A DNA stretch of 64,000 nt, taken from Nephromyces sp. MM_2019. Lineage: Eukaryota; Apicomplexa; Aconoidasida; Nephromycida. How positions within the stretch are numbered: position 1 is the stretch's first letter; every line of letters begins with the position of its first letter. The notes beneath the pieces are model-generated. The model made no database searches, was not told the origin of the DNA, and worked only from the letters and a program-made list of their open reading frames with translations. The DNA lies in contig JADHZB010002011.1 of the NCBI GenBank assembly GCA_015657535.1, positions 1 through 64,000 on the forward strand, given 5' to 3'. The translations under genes were made by a program, and so were the position numbers. Shown here piece after piece: positions 1 to 13,000 of this stretch.

Positions 1-1216
1 CACACACACACACACACCCTATCACGGCACAATATATATTATCTTAGCTTTCCAGACAAGTGAAGAGCAAAATCATACAATCACAAAACCGCTTCATTAG
101 ATCGAAAGAGCCTCAAATTTTGTTGGGAAAAAAACTTTGAATAACTTTACTAAACACTAGGCAGGAAGATGAGCTTCTGCTGCCGCGAATCATCAGATAG
201 GAACATCTTCGATTAAGCCTAGCGCTCAGGCAGAGGAGACACATATTTTTGCCGTGGCAGCTTCCTTTATTCGTTCTGCAGCAGCTTAATAACCGCCTGA
301 ACATGAAAACACTTTCTTTTTTTCTTTGATGACTCGGCTCTGAGCCTTGCAAAATCCATATAGGCAAAACGCTCCCATATGCACACACCAAGATAAGCTC
401 AACCAAAGGCTCGGACCCTCAGTATATTTGTAAAAAACTGAAAAAAAGGCGTGATTCAGCTCATATCTTCAGCAATATCTGCTATTTCTTTATTTCAGGT
501 TGCCAGCACTTTTCAAAGTGCAACGAGATATTGAAGCGCACAGGCAGGACAGAGATTAATTGGGCTCTCCCTAATCGGTAGTGAAATTCTATAGCTACCC
601 TCTACAAAAGGCCTATTATCGATGCGAACACGCCACAAATACTGGCGAGAAATGAACCCAGAAAACCGAATATTCACGGCCAAGTGCTTGCCTCTGCGCT
701 TGTGCTATCAGCCGAAACGGACTTATTGCCGTTCAAAGCCTAAAAATCCATAAAATTAGCGAAAAAATCAGCTTTGATCATAGAATCATGTGTTGAAGAT
801 GAAGATGCAGTCAATGAGGTAGTAGAATTTCAAAGAGGATAAGAAAATGAGGGGGGGGAAGAAAACAAGGGGGGGAAAAAAAGTGGTGGAAGAAAACGAG
901 GGGGACGGAAACGAGGAAAATGACGATGACGTCTGAAAAATAAATGAATAAACAAGACTTCAACGTTAAATCGACCCCTGTGCCGTATGCAAGCTCAGAC
1001 TACGCATAGGGGTAAACTGTAGGCAGCGTTTCGCGTATACAGACAATAAGGTGATTATGCCTTCCTATTTCTCACTTTATGCATATACCCCAGATTTTAG
1101 GCTAGTTTCTCAATATGATGTAACCCAGATGGCATGCCTTTATTGACTATAGAATGAACTCATAAAAGGCACACAATCCTTGAGATGTATATTCGGTCCA
1201 TACCATAGGGTAGCCA
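1..1216. other. left flank, no confident gene
   Basis: The window opens inside a short CA microsatellite (1-18). No reading frame here has splice signals or family motifs that I can support. A minus-strand open frame at 113-406 is not recognisable. Positions 851-905 carry three long G runs (8, 7 and 5 G) separated by A-rich spacers. The stretch just below 1217 is presumably the 3' untranslated and downstream region of the uridine phosphorylase gene. Confidence 0.5.
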
Positions 1217-3228
1217 CTATTGCAGTACAGGCAACTCGATCTTCGTAATAGCTTCCAGGCAAGCTATAGCAGCCCCTGAGACAGCTTTTTCGATCACAGT
1301 CTCCACCTGCGATAGCAACAAACGAGCAATTGAATTCCTGAAAGGTACAAATTATACTTTACTACGCACGATTATCTACTACACTGCATGAGCATTTGAA
1401 TTTTCACCACCGGATATCCCCCGTGATGTGTTGGTGTGCAGGCGTGATCTACCATCGCTTCAGCTTAGCTAACACACATCCCTTGTATCAGCTTCTGAGC
1501 CTAGTCTCATTAACTCTCGTGTGTTGGATATTTTAAGCACCCACTCCTGAAAAAGCCCACTATTAAGCACACTTATTTCTAAGCAGGCAGAATCTGAGCC
1601 TCTTTAAAGGCAAGTATTGTTGCGTGTCCTCCGTTCACAACACCACCCCTCAGTTCGCGGTATATCGATTCCACACACACCATGCCCTTAAAGAGGCCGT
1701 ATAACACCTTGTTTACATCCCAATACAATATGAATGTTGCGTAATCAAAGCTATAAATAAGCCTCAAAGCTTCATTTGATCCCCAAGCTTGAAGCTTCCA
1801 CCCCTTACCGCTGCAGTCGATTCTTCTGCAGCACTATTCCTCTGTTTTACTACCACAGCACAACCTGCCGTCAAAACAGGCACCCTGCACAAGCTGGCTG
1901 AAAAGAAGAGCTGGTGAGTTTCCATTTCCATAGTAGATATACCGCACTTGCAGAGTTCCTCCATGATACCATCATTTGAAGACTCAAACAGCCCGCCTGA
2001 GTTTCGTGCCTGAGTGCTGTAAAAAAGCTCGCAGGAGCAATTTAGACCTTTGCCAACCCTTGGAACTCTATTCTTAGTAGACTCCAATTCTTGCACTAAA
2101 AGATGAGTTAGTTCAGGTGAAGCTGGCAATGGTTTTGAAATAATAAATTTGGGTAGTGAGCTGCTGCTATCAGCAGGCTTTGGCAAAGAGTCTTTCGCCA
2201 GGACGTTTTTTTCTTCTTCACTTACTGGAAAGTATCCAAGAACGCCATGGAAAGCAGCATAGTTGGTGTAGAAATAAGAACTACTTTCAGCTACAGCGAC
2301 AGTACCAACGGTAAAATGGGGGTTAAGAGAGCCACATGTACCCAATCTGATGATTGCCATGGGGGAACGCAATAGATACATGGCTTCCCTTACAAAAAAT
2401 TCAACCATTGGGGCCCCCATACCAATCCCAACGATGCTAACTCTTACTCCTTTGTAGTTGCCTGAGCTCAACAGACAAGGCAGAAAAAATGGTGTCGAAA
2501 TTAGCTTCAGTGAGTAGCTTGACGCGGTACAGCAGTGCAAAGAAAAAAATAGAGAGGTCTACACACAGAGCAGCACAAAGAGACAGAGAAGCACACAGAC
2601 ACAGAAGCACAAAGAGAGGAGCACGAAGAGAGGAGCATGAATAGAGAAGCACACACATAGCGAGAAGCACACATACAGGGAGAAGTACACACAAAGAGAT
2701 TCACACACAGACCCACAGATCCACGTACCTACACGCACACACACAAGAACACGTGCTACTACAGAAGAGCAGGCGTAGTGAGAGGAGAGCAAACATTTTT
2801 GCGCGGTGCATAGACTCCAAGGCTCAGAACCAGAAAGTCAAAGCAATGAAGAAAAATCTTGGAGCGAAAAAAAATTTAACGTCTTCCGTTTGAGAAACTC
2901 GTAGTAAACGCACACGTTTACTCCTATCTTTCGATGAGATGCATATGATTCATTAGAAGTGGGCAATCAATATCAAATTTAAATTTTTTCCCCTTTTAAA
3001 AAGATTAGTATCATCCTAGAAGCATTACTCACCTGTATAGGTAAGGTACAGGCGATCTGATAGAACAGTTGTGACAGAGGTGGGTGTGCTATCATCTAAG
3101 AAAGCCTTCATCATCGTAGCTCGCTTATGCGAGCCGACAATTATCACCCGCTGGCTAATCTCATGCTTTTTAAGCCCTATGTGGTACATGCTCCCATCAG
3201 GATTCGAGAAAAATTCAGGCTCCGCCAT
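1217..3228 (-). CDS. uridine phosphorylase, 3 exons, 312 aa
   Basis: The enzyme cleaves uridine with phosphate to uracil and ribose-1-phosphate (pyrimidine salvage, cytosolic). Exons on the minus strand are 3228-3033, 2461-1809 and 1306-1217. Lengths 196, 653 and 90 keep phase and end at TAG, and each intron starts GT and ends AG. Visible family features: GSHKRA (Gly32, Arg36) at the phosphate loop; the GIGMG segment at 77-81; IIRLGTCGSL with Arg104 and Thr107, phosphate/ribose contacts; FYSTQARNSG with Gln216 and Arg218, matching the Gln-x-Arg uracil-binding pair that separates uridine phosphorylases from purine enzymes; and TMEMET with Glu244-Met245-Glu246 at the ribose site. The C-terminal helix VETVIEKAVSG comes from exon 3. 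Residues 155-202 form an insert richer in Ser/Pro than usual. The first intron is a TG/CT-rich array. The family is secure; strict uridine specificity is inferred from the Gln-x-Arg pair. Confidence 0.88.
2540..2760. repeat. CA/GA-rich simple-repeat array inside an intron
   Basis: This lies in intron 1 of the uridine phosphorylase gene. The plus strand shows repeated blocks built on CACACA, AGAGA and AAGCACA, so the transcribed strand reads TGTGT and TCTCT. It produces several long but meaningless cysteine/leucine-rich open frames on the minus strand. Confidence 0.8.
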
Positions 3229-4489
3229 TGTGAGCAGTTGTAATCAATGAATACCTGCAAATTTGAGAAACAGGAAGAGCAACTGATCTTACTGCTTTTG
3301 AAAATCACATACTCTGTAAAAACTGATGAACAACAGCGATAGCTCTGCATTTTCACAAAGAAGTCTCCATTTGAAACTACTGAACAGACACCAGACGAAG
3401 AAATGAGATTCTTCAAGAAACATGATGCACCGCATAAAGAAAAGAAAGCCTGTACTCTATAAGGGTAAAAAAAGCGATTAAACTACTTGAAATAGTAAAA
3501 CATTCGGCCTTAGAAATAATTACGCTCAATTTCCAGTACTTTCACGCTTTCAGCACCTCTTCAGCACTGAAGGAGTTGGTCGAGTACCAACAGATGAAAA
3601 ACGAGGGCATTTCATACCGATTGGTTGTCTAGTGATTTGATTCTTCCAACGAAGGGATCACATACATGTTACTATATTTCCCAGTAGTACTATTTCATAT
3701 TTTAATCAGAGACATCACCACAAGTCGTGTGCACACATAGCAGGGTAAAAGCGTATTAAAGCCCTGCTTTGAAGAATAGTTTCCAAAAAAAGGAATATAT
3801 TCATGTCCAGAAGACTTGGAAAGAAGTTAGTAGTCATATGGGATCATCATCATCATTTCTCGATAAAGGAGTTACATTCTTTTTGGAGATAAAAGATTGA
3901 GCAGTATGTACTACCATGCAAACTTGTAACACATGAAAAGCACTAGAAAACGAGGAAATTCATGGAAAACTGATATAAGAACTTACCCCAGGACAGCAAG
4001 TCGATTTACAAGCAATAAGCATTGGGGAGGAGGGCAACACATGGAGTATCCCACTAATGTGCAGGGATCGCATAAAATGGCATGAACCACGAGAATGATA
4101 TTTCGAGCAAACAATATGTTACGCATTAGGGGGTGGAACAAATCGTGGTATTTGGGTTCCGCAGCGTGCCAAATGGGCGCTAGGCCCGGCCCTCCTTACT
4201 GTACAGCCGTCATCACCGATTTATGCTATATACGAGCTTCTAGGTAGATACAGTGGAATGCTAACCCTTCCACAGCCTACCTAGGGGGAGTGATTAGCAA
4301 CGGGGACTTCTTTAAAAACATAATGCCTGTCGCTATTGACAAGGCGCTTACTTCCTATTCATCTTTGAACTCTACCTAATCGGTTTATTCTTGCAATTTG
4401 TCTGATGGTAAAGCGCGGCGTATTTTAGGCAAAAGTTGATGGTAGCATGAGCATGTTTGTATGCAAGGGAAGTTGACGGTTCAGGGGGG

Positions 4490-4712
4490 GCACACTCACA
4501 CACAGTAAGCTAATCACACACACACACACAGATTAGGCTAAGCACACACACATATTAGGCTAACCACACACACACAGTAGGCTAATTACACACACATACA
4601 CAGTAAGCTAATCACACACACGTAGTAAGCTAATCACACACACGTAGTAAGCTAATCACACACACGTAGTAAGCTAATCACACACATTAAGCTAATCATA
4701 CACTCATACGCA
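4490..4712. repeat. CA-based minisatellite with a 22-bp unit
   Basis: CACACACA runs alternate with a conserved core TAAGCTAAT or TAGGCTAA. Four copies begin at 4604, 4626, 4648 and 4670 with an exact 22-bp period (TAAGCTAATCACACACA followed by CGTAG). Diverged copies extend upstream to about 4490 and downstream to about 4712. Confidence 0.9.
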
Positions 4713-5329
4713 ATTCACTAGCACAGACGCACACACACACCAACAGTGAGCGGCGTGGAATTTGTGACCTCAAGTTAACCCTTGCATTAAAAGAGCCCGT
4801 GCTTTCCAATGAAAGTTCTGTTCCTAAAATCAGCAAAGAATGAGGCTGCTGGAGTATCCAATTTTCAGCCTTTAATGCTTTGCCTTTGCGAAAGCCTGAC
4901 AAAACCTACATTTTTTTCTTGGGAATCGTACTCAAAGTAATTGAGCATCCCTTGTGCCATTCGCTAGCATCATCACTTTCGTCTCACTAAATCTACTAAT
5001 ACCTGTAGGGAGTCAATAGATCAGAGTACACACTAAATCCACCAACTTCTTCTTCTTCTTTTTCTTCTTCATATCATCAAATAAGTGGCAATTAATCTGC
5101 TGTGGATTCCATTGTTTTATGTGTGTGCTAGTCACTAAAAATATTATTCCTAGATGCCATCATTAGGTCGATTTAGGGATTCTTTCCTTGAAATTCCTTA
5201 AGGACACTTCCAGGAATATTCATACTGGCGTGGCCCATAGCTCCTAGCTAAATCGCTTTAATGAAGAGAATTTTGCCGTCATTTAACTCCTTGCAGGCAA
5301 GAGGTGGACGCTGAATTTAAATATTGTTA

Positions 5330-5540
5330 ACCCTGACCCCCCAACATCCCCCCAATATCCCCAAAAACCCCCAAACACTGGGCTTATCTGCTAGTTTATA
5401 CCCCTTCAGCACCTTCCAATACCCCCTAACACTAGGCTTGTCTGCAACTTCATAAACCCCCAACACCCCAACACTCCCCAACACTAGGCTTTAAACCCCC
5501 AACACCCCCTCAACACACCCCCAACACTAGTCTTACCTGA
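5330..5540. repeat. C-run tract, degenerate CCCCCAACA repeat
   Basis: Many runs of 4-6 C are separated by AACA, AATAT or AACACTAGGCTT. The phrase CCCCCAACACTAG recurs in varied form at least four times. The opposite strand is G-rich with many G4-6 runs, so G-quadruplex or i-motif formation is possible. The unit does not match the usual apicomplexan telomere repeat. Confidence 0.8.
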
Positions 5541-7020
5541 TCGTTTAAAATTATATTCCGATAAATCGTTGAATCTCTCTTCCACTCACTAAATTCACAA
5601 TTTTTCGCCTCATACCCGCCTCAACCTCCTGGAAGGCTTCACGAAGCAGCTATATGCCTAGAGTCGTCGCACAGCTACTATACTTCTCAACACACAGCGC
5701 TATATCTTATACACACGCACACCACCTACTACCTGGTACCATATATTGCGATCAAGCAGACACCGCTGTGTGTGTGTGCATCAAACCCTCAAAGAAAGGA
5801 CACAATATGCTCACTGAGAAAACTCATCTACCCCCATAATTTGATGAGCAGGCATTACAGTAAACCAAAAAAGCTATCACTCGTAAACGCGAGTGCCGTA
5901 TGAATTGCCTATGATGAGGAATCCTTCAGTAAGTTTCTTACTTTGATCCACAGTAAATTTTTCTTGTGTGTGTGTGCTGCCCTTCCATGTCACACGCTGT
6001 GTTTTCTTTAGCTATAGCTACATGTCTAAAGCGTGTTTTTTACACTGAAGGCTAATTCTATCTGAGCAAGTATCTTCACGGTGTAATTTTATTCTGTACA
6101 TGTTTATACTACTAGAGTAGTGCGAAATTGTGTTGAAGCGGTTAAAATTTTCTAAAGTAGAGTTTAATGGAGATCAGGATTGCCAAGGAATGAGGAGAAA
6201 AGAGTTTTGTGAAGATAGAGAGATTAGTAGTAGCTGATGCACACGAATGTTTTAGTAAGAAGTTGGAATGAGAAAAAAAGACTCTGTAAAGATAGAGAGA
6301 TTGGTAGCCGCTTACAGACAAACATACTAGCAAGACGCTGTGAAAGCACTTGCAAATGCTTATAGGGCTGAATAAGCTGTGCATTAATGACGGAATTCGC
6401 CGGTTGAAGCTGGTAGTCTTCGCAACCAGCTCATACTAGTGGCTTTTTTCCCATTTTGCGCTTGAGCTGAATTCTACGTGTTTTGTATAGTTTTATATTT
6501 TACTACCGTTTTGAAGGAATTTTGAGCGAGGCTACGAGATGCCTCTGATGCTATTTCTCGTCTGTCGGAGAATCTATAGAAAGGAAATAGAAGGTGAAGC
6601 TATTACGGTTCCTGTAGAGTAGAAAAAAATGATGAACCGTAATCCTCGGAGTCAAAATTTGAATAGGCTCTAACAATAATAGCTGAAGGGGCTCGAAATT
6701 AGAAAGTAAAATGCCCCGAAGGATTGCTAGTGTTAACGTGATTAAAGATGGCTTTGAAGAATCGCTAAATCGAGGTAGACATGGATTTTAAGATTCTCTA
6801 TTTCTCCTTTTCTATATACCAATGAAATTTCTTCCTTCCGCAAAAAAAAGAGATATTTTTCCACTCTTTGACACACTCAACCACTTTTTATCAATATCAA
6901 AAACACTTGAAGGATTTTGTCTCCAATCTTTCCTCTTCTACTCTTGAAAAAACTATAAAAGGATTGGTTTTTTCGTCTTCCTAGGAAAATACTACGCTGG
7001 ATTGAATACAGTTATTCACG

Positions 7021-10000
7021 ATGGATGAAAGCACGGGTAATCCCACATCTTCGGTTTCTTCGAATTCTGAAGAAAATATAATTGATTTCTTGATTACTTG
7101 TGGCAACTTAAAGGTGAGACAAAAAGCCGTCTAATCAAGATTTTTCTTCCTGAGAAGTTGTTTTCAGAGCATTTTCCTCGAGCAGTTTTGTGTTTTATTT
7201 GTATTTCTTCTTCTTGAAAAGCTTTTTGTGTGTTGTCCTCTTGTTATGGCGTAATTAGATGGACCTTGTGTCTTTTTCACTATTTTTTTTTCGATTTTAT
7301 GCCTTTTTTTTTTTGTGTCATAATGGGTGTTTATTGCTGCTTTTCAAGGCTTTTTTTGATTCATTTTCCACAGGAAGGTGTGATTTGTTCATCGTAGTTT
7401 GTGGCTCCATAAGTGCTAAAATATGCACCTTTTTTCCTGATGTCAATGAAGTTTCCGTCTACTTTTAAGTTTTTGATTTTCAAGTTCTCTGACAGCTTAT
7501 AAGCTTTTCTGCTTTTTTTTGCAGTGAATGTATTGCAATGAAGATTTCTCTAGAGCAACCTTTTATTAAGTTACAACGTTTAACCTTTGGTTGCAGTATT
7601 TTACCTTTTATTGCTGCGATCAAACTGATTTAGTGCATTCATGCTTGATGAAAGTGTTGAAGTTTTCCTCCTGTTGTGATTATTGTTGTTTTAATGTGGA
7701 AATTCCGCCAAATTTGCTTAATTTTGACGAATTTATGGCCACTGAGAGCTCATTGAAGACGCCTAGCAGTGGCATACTCTCTTTTTGTAGTATATACACA
7801 TTAAAATAAGGATAGAGACGATGAAACACCGCTTTGGATGAGGCTTATATACGTATTTTTTTTTTACTAGAGATTAGTATAAAGCATGAAATAGAGTTTT
7901 TTGTATGACTTCCCGTTCTTTGAGAGTGGTGCTTATATTTGTGTGATATTATTGGCTAGGCTTTGAGTTTTATGAGTGCTTTTTCTGAGCTAAAAAGGTA
8001 AAGATAGAAGCGTTTGTTTCTTTTATAGTATCCGCTAGGCTTTGAGTTTTATTAGTGCAAACACTCTCTGAACAAACCTTAACTTTATTAGCTTTACCTT
8101 TTTTTCGAAGATTAAGATATGTTGAATATGATTTTGACCATCTGGCAATCAATAGCTGATAAGCTTCTTAGATTAAAGCCACATACTATTCTCACTCATG
8201 TGAATCATATTTTGCAGTATTTGTGAAGTTTTCGCATCATTTACGGGAATTGAAAAGACGCCAATCTGCACGTCATTTTTTTCTTCATCATTTTTCAAGA
8301 TGCAAAGTTTAGGCTTCGATTCGTCATTTTATGTGCCTTTTTGCTTGATTTCTTCAAATTTTCCGCATTTTTTGCAGCGCAGCAAGCGCACTGGTTGGAT
8401 CAGATGCCACGTGGATAGTCGTAAGTTATTCAGAAGATTTTGTTATATCGATAAGCCCCTTCAAATCGTGCAATTTCACGCGTCTTTCCTGCCAGAGACA
8501 ACGTCTTGCTACTGTATCGCTTCTTTTTCAGTAATATTTCCCTGCTATTTCCCTGAAAAAAAGTAAAATTTTCATCAAAAATCATTTTGTGAAGATTTCT
8601 AAACACTAAAAATATTTTTATACTATTAAAGAGTGTGTTTACCTTGATCTTATTTTGAGACATTAACTCTCTGTGTATATTATTGGATGCTTAAAAGAAT
8701 AACTATAGACTGACATATTTTTTAGATAATATTGTAGAAAAAAAATTTTTTTGCCTTGTATAACCTATGTTTTCATTTTTTGTGGCGAGTGTAAGTACAC
8801 TGGCATCCTGCCGGTATGCATCTCATTTTGAATTGTTTTATCAAAGCAAACTCTAAAGCTTAATTTGCCTCTCTTACTAGACATTTTAGCTTGCTGCTAG
8901 TATTACGTGGAGTATTACGCGTTTTTCTCATTGTTATATAGCGGGGTTTTTTGGGTGCTTTCTAGTGGCACCGTTCTACCATCTTTTACGCTACTCATTT
9001 AACGTAGTATAATATCTTCCTTGAGAGCTCCCATGGGGGGGATATGTGTGAGATCCATCAAACAATAGTGAGCCTGGCTGCTCTCACCCAAAGTTTTCAC
9101 TATGATGGGGGGTTTATCCGTTTTTCTTTGAATTTTTCTCCCTCTAAAACAGCGGAGAGTATAGCGGATCACATGTATCGGATGTCTATTTGCTGCCTTT
9201 TTATACCCACTACAGAGAAGGTTGATCGCGAGAAGTAAGCACATATACATACACACACACTTCTTTTTTTTAATTAGCTTTTCGCTTGAAGAACTGCTGT
9301 ATATGTCTTTGTGTCCCTCGTATAGCTTTCGCTTGTGGCTCTTTAAATAGGGCAAACCAGTTTTCCTATATTGAGAAAATTCTTAAGTTTCTGCTGCATT
9401 TTTTCGCCTTCACAATCTTTTTGGCCGTTCAACTTAGCTATTTTGCATTCCCTGTGTGTGTGCACCATAAGCGGTGGCTTGAGGCCGGCGCTACGGATTT
9501 ATAGAGCTCATATTTGAAATATTGCTTCTTCGTGTGTGCTACTACTGCGAAAAGCGAAAGAAACAAGCTCTGATATACGCCTAAAGACACACACACACAC
9601 ACCTTCCATCATTTGATTTTGCTGTGTGTTAACATACTGCAAGTCGAAACTTTGACCCCCATTTTCACTTGTTGATCTCTCTTCAAAGCAAAATCTTCTA
9701 AAGCTCTAATCTTCCTCATTAGATGTATAAAGATGGCTCTTATTCACGATATAGCAGAGTCTATAGTTGGCGATATTACCCCATTTTGCAATGTGCCTGT
9801 AGAGAAGAAGCATCAACTCGAAAAGGTAAGAGATTTTCAGCGTAAAACAATGAGTGCAGCGTCGAAAATTTTACCGTAAAACTCTCTTCTTTTTTAGTGA
9901 TTTTACGCCTCTTTGTAAACTGTAGCAACCTCTTAATGGAAGGATAGCAGAGTAAATTTCAAGCTTTTCGTATATGCCAGAGCATCTCCAGCCTGTAATT

Positions 10001-13000
10001 TTGGTGGTGAAAAAATCAAATAGAAAAAAGGAAAACTGATAAAATGAAGACGTTAGAATATGCTTCTGTGAGTGAGCAATAGAGCGAAATTTATACAATT
10101 AATTGAAGATTGAATGGCTTTTTTAAGGCGTACTGTATACCTGCATTTCCCCAAAGATCGCTCCTAAATAGAATTCGCACACTGAAGTTGCTTTTTTTTA
10201 TGTTTCTGCCGTATTTTATGTGTAGATTCCTTTGTGTGTTTGTGTCTTGTGTGCTGCTGATACCATTATGTACTTACAATGATGAAAGTGTGTGTGCTCC
10301 TAGCAAATACCCCAAAAAATAGGGGTTGAGAGTGTATGTACACCCACAGATACCTGCCCTATTCCATCTGGTGTATGTGTGTGTGGGTGCTCACGATGAT
10401 TTTTTTCTTTTTTTAGGAAGCTTGTGAGCATTTTGAGCGTCTTCTTGGATATCCGGTAGGACAAGAAATCCTTGACTTATGGAATGAGTATGAAGCTGGT
10501 AAGTTTTTGAAAAGAAACGAATTTCATCGCAAATGATGCTTTTGGTGTTGCTTTTTTCTCTCTTTATACTTTGTGCATGGATTTGTGTCCTTGAGCTTTG
10601 TTTTTTCAACTTCTTCATCTGTTTTAGGAATAAGAGATGACTATTTTTAAATTGACTTGAGTGTAGGAAAGCTTTTTTTGTTTTCTCTGTGCATTTTTTT
10701 TTGGCTGTAGAAGTTGATTTTTAGTTCATATCATAGCTTCAATCTATGCTGCTAACGCTTAAAATCAACTCATTTTTCTATTTGGATGCTATAATTAAGC
10801 GAAATTTGTGCCGATGTATGCTTTTTTCCTTATAATAATCATGAAGAATCTTTTTTTAGGCATTTTCAATAGGGTTTTTAATATAAAATCATCTATATGT
10901 TATATCAAAAAACAGAGTAGCTTGTGTGTGCTACAGGTGGTGTTCTCCCTTATTTTTATATGTTTTTTCTTGGCTTTATGCCTTTTTTTTATGTCCTTGC
11001 ATCATGCCAATACATATAAACATGTATATATCTCGCGTCATGAATACTGATGTGTGTATGATATTAATATATCCAACAGTGTAAATACATTATCATTAAG
11101 AGTAGAGACATAGCTTTTTTCTAAATTTATAGGTAAAACTTCAGAAGCCCGTTACGTTCACGATATTGATAAGTTTGAGATGGTTTTACAGGCCTACGAA
11201 TACGAAAAAGGTAGCAAGTTTACTGTTTTTTATCAGAGATTTTGCCAAAATCTAACACTAGTTATATCGATTATAATGAGCAAGTCTTCCAAGACCTGCG
11301 ATTCCGTTGTATTTGTCTTTTTTTATGTTGAATCTCAATTTTCGGGGTTTTTTGCCCATTATGATAGAAGGAAGATTTATAGTCTGAATGAATTATGTAG
11401 CCTATTGTTGAAGGTGTTTTCACTGCCAAAATACAGCCCGTGTGCCAACGAAAGGGAGATCCTGATATTAGAAGCTGTGTGCATGACAGAGATGAGAGCA
11501 CTCTTGTCACGCCAACGTGTGTAGCTTCATGCTTAGGCAGGTGAAATGGCGGTTCGTAGAGTTTCCTTAAGTGAATTTCACGCCTGAATAGCCTTGCTTA
11601 TTTGGTTGTTTACGGGGGTAGCAAAAGTAACAGCAACGGCTATGTTGCCGTACTCCTCACGGCAGTTTTACTTTACTTACTGCTTTTAATGTAGCACAAA
11701 GTGGCATATCATGTAGAATTACTGAGCATGCGTGATCGGAGATCGGTCATTAGATTTCAAGCAAATATATACGGAAAGACTCCGAAAACCGAGAAAATAT
11801 GCTTGAATGGGCGGAAAAAGCCGCTTTTTCCGCTCTTCTTACCCCGAGAGTCTTCTTGTAGCCATCTATACCCTGATGATACACTTTTTAAATATCGTCA
11901 AATACCCCATTCTTCTGGTAGTGCTCTGTGGTTCACTGTGTAAGTCTCATTTTTTTGCATTGCATTATCGATTTGCTTGCTATGAATCTCTCGTGAAGTG
12001 ATTTCTTGCAGCCCTTTTTTTTTGGTGCATTCAATCTTCTATAGTGCCTTCAATCCATTGATTATGGAAGAAATTATACTTTTTCCGCACCAAAAACGGA
12101 AAATTTTTCTTTTGATGCTTTCAGATCAAAATATGAAGTTGGATTCCTTTTTTGACTCTACTCGGTGAGTTTAAAAGCTGCCCAAATCTCCTTTTTTGAG
12201 ATAATTTTTCTTTGATTTACCGTACTTGCCTTGAGTTAATACGTAATTTGAAAAGATCTCTAACATATAGTTTTTTAGTACCGAAGATTTGAATCTCTGG
12301 CAGTTGGTCTAAACATAGATCATTGTTAATTCTCGTTATCGCTTCTCTTTGATGTGATCTGTTGATGCCCATCTGGCTTGGCTGATGGTCTTGATCTTTC
12401 CTCTTGCCCTCATCTTTCTCTGATGATCTCTGTGCCCTACTTCCTCTTTACTCAATTATTTTCTCCTCTAGTTTCGCTCTATCTTATATGAGAATGCAGC
12501 CCCTGTATAGGCTTTTTCGTCTATATAGTGTTTATAGCATTTTAGTAGAAGATTTTCCTCGCCCAATTTTACTCTTGGGAAGATGTTTTTATGTGTACTT
12601 GCTCTTCTCTTTGCTTTCCTTCTCTTCTCTGGGACTCCGTATCCGTTTTGATGTATATATAAGAGAATTATTCCTCCCATGGTGTGTGTTTAGATATGAT
12701 ATTTCATACAGCTAAACCCCTTATTTATTGTCTTCTTGCCTTTATTATAGCCCTTTTTTAGGTATTTATTTTTGTGTGTGCATCCTTATTGTGTAAAATT
12801 GCTTCGAAACTACTGATTAAGGGCTTGAGATATTCGAAACATTCATCTTGTGGTGAACACGCACACACACACACACACACACACCGAGTAGAAAGGAAGC
12901 ACACACCAGTACCAACAAACATGATATATATATGCTAGAAACAAAAGATAAGCACAAGAATTCAGAGACAGCCTCGTGTGTGCGAGTTACCCTATATTCT

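Larger units (their letters stand above)
3229..7020. promoter_or_regulatory. divergent intergenic region between two genes
   Basis: This 3.8-kb stretch separates the start of the minus-strand uridine phosphorylase gene from the start of the plus-strand HD-domain gene, so it must hold both promoters. I could not identify specific promoter elements. It contains the CA minisatellite at 4490-4712 and the C-run tract at 5330-5540, listed separately. Small open frames at 4696-4902 (-), 5654-5839 (+) and 6142-6384 (-) have no recognisable content. Confidence 0.5.

Noticed and set aside
4490..4712. possible CRISPR array
   Set aside because: Units are contiguous with no unique spacers, and the DNA is clearly eukaryotic; it is a minisatellite.
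5330..5540. internal telomere-like repeat
   Set aside because: The C-run unit varies and does not match the CCCTAAA-type telomere repeat of apicomplexans.
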